Part shown: in pieces, positions 55,377 to 64,000 of the stretch
How positions within the stretch are numbered: the stretch's first letter is position 1
Layout of the letters: each line of letters begins with the position of its first letter
Source: Colius striatus
Lineage: Eukaryota; Chordata; Aves; Coliiformes; Coliidae
Direction of reading: 5' to 3'
DNA length: 64,000 nt
Assembly (NCBI RefSeq): GCF_028858725.1
Contig: NC_084790.1
Coordinates: 5,214,001-5,278,000, forward strand
The notes under the pieces: generated by a model
What the model was told of the DNA's origin: nothing
What the model saw: only the letters and a program-made list of their open reading frames with translations
Databases searched by the model: none
Translations under genes and position numbers: made by a program

Positions 55377-57412
55377 CATCCTCCTTGGTCAGAGATCTTC
55401 GCCTACCGCCATAATTATCTTCTGGGGCACGGGGGTAAAGTTTTGTGACTCGAGAGATCAAGAATTTATCTATACGTAAGGGTAGTTAAAAGATTCACTC
55501 TTCAGAGGGAAGACGATTGATTAAAGCACCAGCTCAGTAACCGAAGAGCTGATTCTGGGTTAGAGAAATCAGAACTTTTCTGCTTTCCCCACACCGCCTA
55601 ATACATTAGTTTACCGTTAAGCTAAAAAAAAAAAGATAAGCATCTCCTGGCCTGGGTACATCCCTATAGACACACAACGAGATCCAAATCCAAATATTGG
55701 ACGTTTAAAACCAAAATACCCTAACTCCCTCTGCCTCCGTCCCGAAACCCTCCGGATCAGTCCCTAATCCGCTGCGCCAAGATTTCACCCATTTTTCGTT
55801 CTTGGAGGTCAACCAAGGTTTGGGTTTATACTTGCGTATGTGGATAAATGGTATGTTAAAAAAAAGGAGAAAGAAACAGATGAAAAGAAATACAGAATGT
55901 AAAGGCAGATGGGACGACAGGTTTTTTTTTTAATGACAGGCAATTCTTTTTACAACCCGAGAAAAAGATCAAAAGCGTTTCATTTCCGAAAAAAGGGATA
56001 TAAAGCAATAAAATATTCATCCTGTCTAGGTAATGAACCTTCATTCGGAACTAATGAGGGTAGCATCATGTTGAGATTTCGTTTAAAATTACAGTTGCCC
56101 GAGAGATTAAAAGTATAGCTTCCCCCTCATTTTTTCCCCCTTTTGTATTTCAAAAGACAGAGTATTTTTTTGGTCAAGTATCTCCCGAATTAATTGCATT
56201 TAAATGCCAGAGCAGAGAGGCTCTCCGACAAAAGCTGTTTTCCCCAAAATTAAAATTCCTGAAAAAAACCAACCAACTTAAATGTGTTTAGGAAGCTTGT
56301 GCATTTTTTTCCTAACAAAAAAAAAAAATAATTACGGCCAAGAAGGAATCTCTCGGAGTTTTCCCGGACATATGATGCCCAGAGGATTTTTCAGGTACTT
56401 TTAGGTAAATAGTCGGTTTTCCTGATAACACGTATGATCCCCAGAAAAACGGGAAAAGGAGGAAATATTTTAAGAAATAAGCCCAAATACACCTAGGACA
56501 TTTCTCGAAACATTTCAGACACGTAAACTAAGCCCGAGTTTCCAGCAAATGCAGATAGCTCAGAGAGTTTCCCACCTCGACAAAACAGCCCCCATACTTT
56601 GCTGGGGATCAGACAGCAACTCTAAAATTTACCTTCCCTTCGAAAACCTGCCATAAAAGTAAGAAGCCAAATCAAATCTGCTTATATAAGGTGTAGATGG
56701 ATGCTATAAAATAATTCGACAGAATCAATCCCTTTAGAGCTATTTTTCCCCTTCTCTCTTAAATTTTATTCCTCCTTTCCAATCTTTTCTCTGATTTATT
56801 TTATTGTGTTTCCTCGCAACCGATATCGTGGCGATCTCCTAACCGAGGAGCATGAATAAAAATAACTAGGCCTATTCCGGATTTTTAACCCCCTCCCACA
56901 TCCTTTAAAAAAAAAAATCGGTTTTAATTTTCCTTCCCCATGACCCGAGCGGCTGGTGCCAGCAAACCAGCACCCCTAGCGTCTACCAGAAATTTTCCCC
57001 CCAACACACCTCCAAGATATCCACCTCTGATCCCAAATTAAAGCCCCTCACCACCATCACCCCCTCCTCTGCACACCTTTATCCCTTTCGCTGGGAAACC
57101 GCCCCACGTCGCGCAAATTTCTCACAGCAAATTCCACCAGAACTCTTTTCCATTTCAAAGCATCCTCAGTCTCGGGGATGGGGCAGTGTTCCCCGCCCCC
57201 CCTAACCTGTTCATCACTTAGGAGGGAGCACCCAAGCCTCCCCAAAAGCCTCTCAAAGACACCTGCCAGAGAGGGCGGGGGGAGGAGGGGTGGATATTAA
57301 ACTGCTGCTACTGCTGACTATCTCTTTGGTGGCCCCCAAAGAAGGATCACTAAGCAGGGAGTGCTCTTCCCCGAGCCTGGCCGCACCGTCCAGGTGTAAC
57401 GCCGAGAGCGGT

Positions 57413-57422
57413 ACCTACCTTG
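57413..57422 (-). other. Candidate splice donor upstream of mir-10a
   Basis: TCAAG|GTAGGT on the minus strand is a good donor consensus with no coding exon before it. It could belong to a distal 5' exon of HOXB3 or HOXB4, or to the mir-10a primary transcript. Confidence 0.3.
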
Positions 57423-57855
57423 ACAAAACGTGGGTCCCTTGCTCGGAGTAACCCCCGACGAGGTTAGGATGCTCCCTCAAAACTCGGGAAGGCTTTGCAG
57501 GCGGAATCCTATCGAACCCCCCCCCCACTCCCAAACCCCTCAGCACCCCCCCACCCCCCTCCCCAGTCCACCGTGGGCTATTCTCCTTTCGCTCCCCTGT
57601 GTTGCTTTTTCATTGAGATTATTTCTCTGTAAGAACACTAATTTCTCTTTTTTTTTTTTGGTGGGGTTTGTCGGTGCCCCCCCACTCCCCCACTAAAACC
57701 CACTATTGTCCTTAAAGGCGAGCGGAACTGCTCCTGGCAGCTCCGGGAGGCCCTCTGAGCATTTTGGGGTGGGAAACCCGCAAGTTTTGGTATTAATCTC
57801 ATAGTTTGTCAGTCTTTGTTAAACAGCGAGGCGTGTCCGCAGCCGAGAGCCGCGC

Positions 57856-57872
57856 TGACCCGCGCTTCACCC
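57856..57872 (-). promoter_or_regulatory. DR5 retinoic acid response element between HOXB4 and HOXB5
   Basis: On the minus strand GGGTGA and GGGTCA are spaced by five bases (AGCGC). Both fit the RGKTSA half-site used by RAR/RXR. It lies 3.9 kb upstream of HOXB4. Mouse has DR5 elements between Hoxb4 and Hoxb5 (called DE and ENE) that control several Hoxb genes at a distance; this is a candidate for one of them. The CpG-rich context raises the chance of a fortuitous match. Confidence 0.6.
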
Positions 57873-59277
57873 CGCGCCGCGCTCCCTCCGCGCCACTCCG
57901 CACTGACATTTTTAGGTTTGGGTTCCCCCCCCACGGGTATTTTTTTGTCCTTCCCCTGCTCCCCCGGAGATCATACTCTCAAGTCAGGCAGGAATGAGGA
58001 TGGGGATTTTTTAAATGTAAAGGGTTTTTTTCTTTCCCTTTCGGAAGCGGAAATCTTTCGTGTTTGTGTATTAAACTGGGATTTCCCCCCACACACCCCC
58101 CCAACTCCCCACCCGCCGAATCTCCCTCCCCCTTGGCAAACTGTGCTTCTTTAGGGTAGAACTTTGAATGAGGAGCGACCGGCTCTTCCAATGCATTTGA
58201 GCTGTATTGCTGTGGCTGCAGGGTTGGGTGGAAATCAGCCCACACCTGTTTTGCAAGAGGGAAAGGAAGATTTAACCCTCTTCGTGTTTCCCCAGCCAGC
58301 CCCTCCCAGTGCTCTTTTCTAATGAACAACACCCCCCGGTATTTTCACCTAAAACCCTCGAGGCAGTGCACTAGCAGGGAAGGAGAGCTGAGCATGCCTG
58401 CCGTGGGCTGCGGGGAGTCACCGCTCACCCCCGGGTTACACCACCAGCTCCAGACCCTTGTTTCTCTTCTCCATAAAGAGGTCATTTGGATAGGAAATCG
58501 GGATAAAAAACCACATTCAGTTGATTGTCTGTTAGGGAGGAGGAAAACCCCAAAAAAGGAAATCCCGCCCTGAGTTGTGTTTGCAGCGCCTGGCCGGTGC
58601 TCAGACATCCTCACCCTGCTCAGGCCAGGCCGAGTCCGTCCTTAGCAAGGGAGAAAAATTAAAAATATCCTTGAAAATGATACTTTTAATTTCCTCCTTC
58701 CCGCCTTGCATCCCTCCGAATGAATCCACTTCAAATCAACACGCGGCCTCACGCCCCTAAATTGAAAGTTAAACGTTATGATGGAGGAGTGAGTATCATA
58801 AGGAAAGTTGGGAGGTGGGTTTGTAGGTTTTTTTTCTTTTTATTGCCGTGAAATTATACCTGCTTGTTTTAATACCCCGAAAACAAATGGCCTTTATTAT
58901 CCATTACCTGTTCTATAAACCTGGAGTAGAAATGACTGTTCTGGAGAGATAAGTGTAGTAATTACAAGGGCGAAGAGATGGATCACCCAAGTTACAACTA
59001 AACGGTAGCCCTTATATAGAGATATTTTATAAATACCAAGCAAATTCATGGCAATTAATTAAACCCGAGCCTTATCACGCGAAACAAAACACTTGACGTT
59101 CTCTTGAATTTCACCTACTCCATGAATATATCCGCATCGGGAAAGCAAATGGATTTTCCAGAATGCCTTTCCCAGGGCTCTAATATTCTCTCTTTCTCTT
59201 CCAAGAAAAATGACCCTTGTTATAAGTATTTAGTCACTGAAAAAAAGGGCAAATTTGTGAGGCTTCCCCCCAGCACA

Positions 59278-59303
59278 CCCCCCCCCCCCCACCCCCCCCC
59301 CCA
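59278..59303. repeat. C-rich run
   Basis: Two long C runs broken by a single A. A quadruplex or i-motif is possible; the length is assembly-sensitive. Confidence 0.9.
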
Positions 59304-62185
59304 GTTTGCCTTGCTCCGACTGTTTGCTTAAGAAGCTATTGAAAAGATCTTCCCCGGTCCCAGTGCAAATAATATTTAGAGTTTGGAGGGTTCAAAGTCT
59401 GGCAGCGTAGAAATAACTTTGAAATGCCAAGGGAAATATTTATTATATCAGTTCATTAAACTGTAGCAGTGACCAGAGTGGAGTCACATTTCAAGCAAGA
59501 AATAGAAAACATTTCATTCAAATTCCGACGGAAAGCGGGCTGCAAAACAAAATTAGCTACTTTAACCGGCCCGAGCGACGAAAGGGACGCTTAAAACTCC
59601 TTCAAATACACACACGGCATTTTTTTAAAGCCGTCAGTCCATTGATTTTACCTATATGTCATTACTCTAGATTCCCCACGATTAAAGTAGAAAGGCAAAC
59701 AGTAAATCACGGACGTTATTTCGTGCAATTCTTGGGGGTTTTTGCATGAGTGTTTGTGCTCACACCGAGCACGTATCACAGTGTGTGGGGCTGGGGCTCC
59801 GGCGCCGGGACGGGTCGGGAAGGTTTGCAAGGGAAGATCTTAGGAGACATTTTTACCAATTGTGTCATTAAAAAAAAATTGTTTTTCCTTTTTTTCACTT
59901 TCAGTATGATTTCAACCCTATCCAAAATTATTTTTTAACTACTCGCTCTAATATCCTAGAGAGACCTCCACGTAATTTGATTTAATAAATGCATTTCCCT
60001 GTATTCTGTTAATTCTACTCCAAATAGTGTTTCGAGGGTTATCTTGGAAAGATACTAAAAAGTCGCTCGGTGTTTCCTCACGTGAGATCCAAATCAATTC
60101 ATCTTCTTTTCTACCATCCCAAATCCTGCAGTTCCCCCCGCCAACTCCTCCAAAGCTCGGCTCGTGACTGAAGGTCGTTCCCACCTCGCCATCATCTTCT
60201 TCCCTCTCTGCCCATCAGCAGACTTCCTCCCACCTCGCTCCCCTCCCCACTTTCTTTCTCTCTCCTTTTTTTCCCTCGCATTGACATCAGTCTATCAGGG
60301 TTAGACACAAGACTGAGTCACGCACAGCGTAAACTTTTGACCCTCAACTTTTTGACCCCTCTAGCTATAATGCTGTACTAACAACCCCCCCAAGACCGTC
60401 TGCCTCTCTAGAAACGAATGCGGCGCTGATGTCCATACTTTATCTGTGTTACTTTAAAAAAGAAAGAAAAAAAGGACATTTCTTACTCGATTTTTTTTCC
60501 CAGGGGAGAACGAAACAAAACAAAAATCAGAGGTTTGCAAACACTACATATTTATCTCTATCTCTCATTGATGTCTTAGCTGATATTTTTTCCCTTTTGC
60601 AGACCACCGTTTTCGTATTTAAAATAACAGAACAAGAACAGCAACAAAAAAAATCAATTAAAACTAAAAACATAAATTTCGGCTGCGTTACACGATTTCT
60701 CTTTTATTTGGGATTTCACCTAGGCGAGTTGTTAGTTGCTGCGACTATCCTGTTCTGATTGTTTGGAGGGTTTTTTTCACCTCCTTTTTGGGGGATGAAG
60801 AAGGTGGTGTTCATAGATTTTTGCTCTTTCGGAGCTAGTCTCTCAGCGGCGCCGCGGCAGCCCGGGGCGTACAGGGCTCTTCTGGGTGCGGGGCTCTGCG
60901 GGCGCGGAGCCGGGGCAATGCGGCGGCCGGTGCCGCTCCAGCCCGACCCGGCCCGGCCCGCGGCTGCCGGCAGTGAACTTGGTCTGAAGCGAGCTCTGCT
61001 GGCTGCTCGGGGGCGTTACAGCCCCGCCGGCTGCACCGCGGCCCCTACCCGGAGTCGCCTCTTCGCAATTCATCCCCCTTTCCTCTTCCCACTCCATCCA
61101 GAATTTCTCCTGCCCCAGTTTTAAAAAGTCTCTCTTCACCAAACAAACGTCTTTTACGCCAAATCCCAGGGCTGTAATTTGTTTTGACTTGAAGGGTATA
61201 TATGTATGTGTGTGTATACACATACACATACAGCCACATGTTAAAAAGAGATAAATCAAATGGGGGGTGGGAAAGTCCCCTCGTACTAGTCTTATTCTTT
61301 CAACGCTCGCTGTCAAAATAGTTTCTTTTTAAAGCTATTTAGGGTAACAGAACACGGAAAAACTATGTCAGGTGGACACCTTTCGAGTTAAGTTATCAAC
61401 CTCCTTCCAAATATCATTTGTTTAACATTAGGAGAAGAAAGAATGGGAAAAAAATCAGTTCAGACTACGAAGTAGCCATGCTCTGAAAGAAAGTGTCATT
61501 CTTCAAACCTTTCTAGGACTGCAAAGAGACCCCCAGAGAAGGGGCAGACTCCATGAAAGTCCTTTTCGAGTTCCCTAATTGAAGAGAGACCTTTAGCGAG
61601 AAGATTTAAAATAATCCCGTCAGCTCATTCCCTTCAGGATGGACATGTAATAAGGAAAAAAGGAAGTGGTTTGGGTTGGGGGAAAGAGTGAGCCATTTCT
61701 CAGCCTGAAATTCAGTTGTGGGGGAGGGACAGCGGCTTGAGAAGACGAGCTGGAGGGAAGGGGCTGATTTCCTCCGAAAGCTTTCCCTTCTTGGGGAGGT
61801 CACAAGGCGGGGGAGTGTAGGCTGTAGTCATTTAGAGGACTATTGCAAAAAAAATAGGTGAATAATCAGAGTCTTGCTCCAAATAGAATGAAACACAAGA
61901 ATTTCAGCCCGAGTAGTGCCATTTCCAATCCCCACCGCCAGCCCAGCCCCGTCAAGGCAGATAAGGACCCACAGCCTCTCAACCTTCAGTTTTATGGTCA
62001 GAAAAAGGAAAAGGGAAAAAAAAAACCAAAAAAAGAACATCCTTTTGGCTGCTCAAAAGCATAATTACCATATTGTTGTTGTGTGTCTGTACTGGAGCAA
62101 CACGAGCCACATCCAGTCCTTCTCCAGCCCTCCCCCTCTCTTACTGACAGTCACCAACACTCCCGGCAGTGGGAATTGGTAAATT

Positions 62186-62426
<241 letters not shown>

Positions 62427-64000
62427 CACCCTGGAGCTTATGTTTTCCTTAAAGACGTGACCCGGCAACCCCCGGGGTCCGTGTCGTGTTGCGATACGAT
62501 GCTCACCCGCTCCTCCAAGAGAGGAGCCGGGGCTGTACAAGTCTGCTGACCTCGGAATGATCCCTCTTTCCTATGAATTATTGATGAGATATGAGCTCTG
62601 ATTTCTCTTTTCAGTATGCAAACCCCATTATACTGTTAAAATGGCGATTTAATCGTTTAGAATAGCTTCGCTTTTTTTCCAACTCATTTGTGCCCCTTCC
62701 TTTTCATTTAATTCTCTTAATTAAATCCTTTAACAGATTTTAATCACTTTTTGTTGAATAAAATAAGACATCATACACATCTGTAACTAGGTTACCTTGG
62801 CGAAGTTTGTTTTTGGAGGGGTTTCTTTGTTTTGGTTTTGTTTTTAGATTGGTTTCATTGCTTTCTTGCTTGACTTTTTAAAACCTGGGTAAAAAGAAGT
62901 TTAATTTTGCCTCACACGGTACCCAGTGAGTGAAAAAGATCTAAAATGCACAAAGGCGCTTTTTTAAACAAATGCTAAAAAGAAACAAAAATAAATAAAC
63001 CCCTGACATTCAAGATGGCTTGAACACGGCATTGCAGCATTGAGCTGCCTTTTGCATCCAAGCACTCCGTAAACCTCTCTGTCCCTCTTACAAAAAGCAC
63101 TTCTACCCCTTCCAGCCTCATATATTGCTGAATGAACCTGAGAACCAAATGGGTCTTTTGAGGGTCAAATTTCAACTTTTTCACCCTTCAGCAACAGCCT
63201 GGGCATGGGGAGTCGCGCCTACCCTGGACCAGGGACCGGGGGAGACACCCCAAAAGGCAGCTTGAAGGGAGGATATAGTGAGTACAGATATTCAGCTCGA
63301 TTTTTCGAGTCTGTGGAGCTTGGGCTGGATCCTGGGGGAAAAAAAGCCGCTCTTGGGTTTGAGTTTTTTCTCACTCCAGAGTACCAGGGAGATTTATATA
63401 CTATTTACTAAACAAAATAGGAAATCTTCAGCGGTGAGATGATGAAAAGACAAGGCAGTCAAAACAAACAAACAAACCCAAAACCAGAGGGATTTACAGT
63501 TGTACCGATATTTAGTAAGTGAGAGATGCTGTGAGCCAGGTGAGCTCGCAACGAAGTTCCTCTAGGTTCTGGTAGACTTTGTACATTTATGGCAAACCGC
63601 CCCCATTGGCTCCAGCCACCATCGGACTTCCTTTCGGAGAGTCTTTAAACCAGAGGTTTTCTTCCTCTGTACTCAGTGTCACTGTACAGAGATCTACAAG
63701 TTTCCCTTTTAAACTACAAGTTTAAAAATCGAGATTTTCCTTCCCCAAGCAGTATTTGTGTCCCAGAGATTCTCCATATTCTTACACTCAGTATTACAGC
63801 ATTTCCTATTTATTCTGTCTTCTACAGATATAGAAGAACTAATTGTCCCAAGCCTGATGTATGCCATTAAAATGGGAGGAACGATGAAAAATGCAAAGGA
63901 AAATCCCCACCTACCTGCACGGTCAGAGCCCCATTTTCCTGTTTATTCTCCTTATGCTTCCTTTGCATCAGCAACAGGGAGATTTTTTTTTTTTCTCTCT

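Noticed and set aside
55806-55822. AGGTCA-5-GGTTTG as a further DR5
   Set aside because: The second half-site has two mismatches to RGKTSA.
62547-62563. TGACCT-5-TGATCC as a further DR5
   Set aside because: One half-site carries a mismatch at a key position; considered chance.

Overview
The window is the 3' (anterior) half of a vertebrate HOXB cluster, with all genes on the minus strand. In order of rising coordinate it holds HOXB1, HOXB2, HOXB3, HOXB4 and the microRNA gene mir-10a. Each HOX gene has two coding exons joined by a phase-1 intron, with the tryptophan hexapeptide in exon 1 and the homeobox in exon 2. I reconstructed four complete proteins from the splice sites: HOXB1 307 aa, HOXB2 333 aa, HOXB3 400 aa and HOXB4 245 aa. 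The paralog calls rest on the diagnostic N-termini, hexapeptides, homeodomains and C-termini. HOXB5 and SKAP1, the expected outer neighbours, are not in the window. The organism is an amniote and most likely a bird: the spacing is compact, no mammalian SINEs were recognised, and HOXB3 lacks the glycine-rich linker of mammals. A turtle or crocodilian is not excluded.

Layout: 1-7.4 kb is non-coding DNA 3' of HOXB1, with a perfect DR5 retinoic acid response element (RARE). 7.4-10.6 kb is HOXB1 plus its upstream autoregulatory enhancer (three PBX/HOX repeats and a SOX/OCT pair). 10.6-19.1 kb is the HOXB1-HOXB2 spacer. 19.1-22.1 kb is HOXB2. 22.1-25.2 kb holds the HOXB2 hindbrain enhancer motifs and an unassigned CpG-rich promoter-like module. 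25.2-29.2 kb is HOXB3 (3' UTR, two coding exons, and a strong splice acceptor just 5' of the start codon). 29.2-51.2 kb is the long HOXB3-HOXB4 spacer, which carries a second DR5, a cluster of PBX/HOX composite sites and several minus-strand splice donors. 51.2-54.2 kb is HOXB4. 55.3 kb is mir-10a. 55.4-64 kb leads towards HOXB5, with a third DR5 and a CpG island.

The products are sequence-specific transcription factors that set anterior-posterior identity in hindbrain, neural crest and axial mesoderm. Retinoic acid, KROX20/MAFB, PBX-MEIS and the HOX proteins themselves act on the intergenic DNA. I found no undescribed protein system. The most novel-looking signals are regulatory: the DR5/PBX-HOX module upstream of HOXB3, the PBX/HOX-site cluster in the same spacer, and the promoter-like module between HOXB2 and HOXB3. 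No transposon, endogenous virus, tRNA or rRNA was recognised, although old repeats cannot be excluded by eye. Simple repeats are plentiful in the spacers. All motif work was done by eye and motif counts are not exhaustive.
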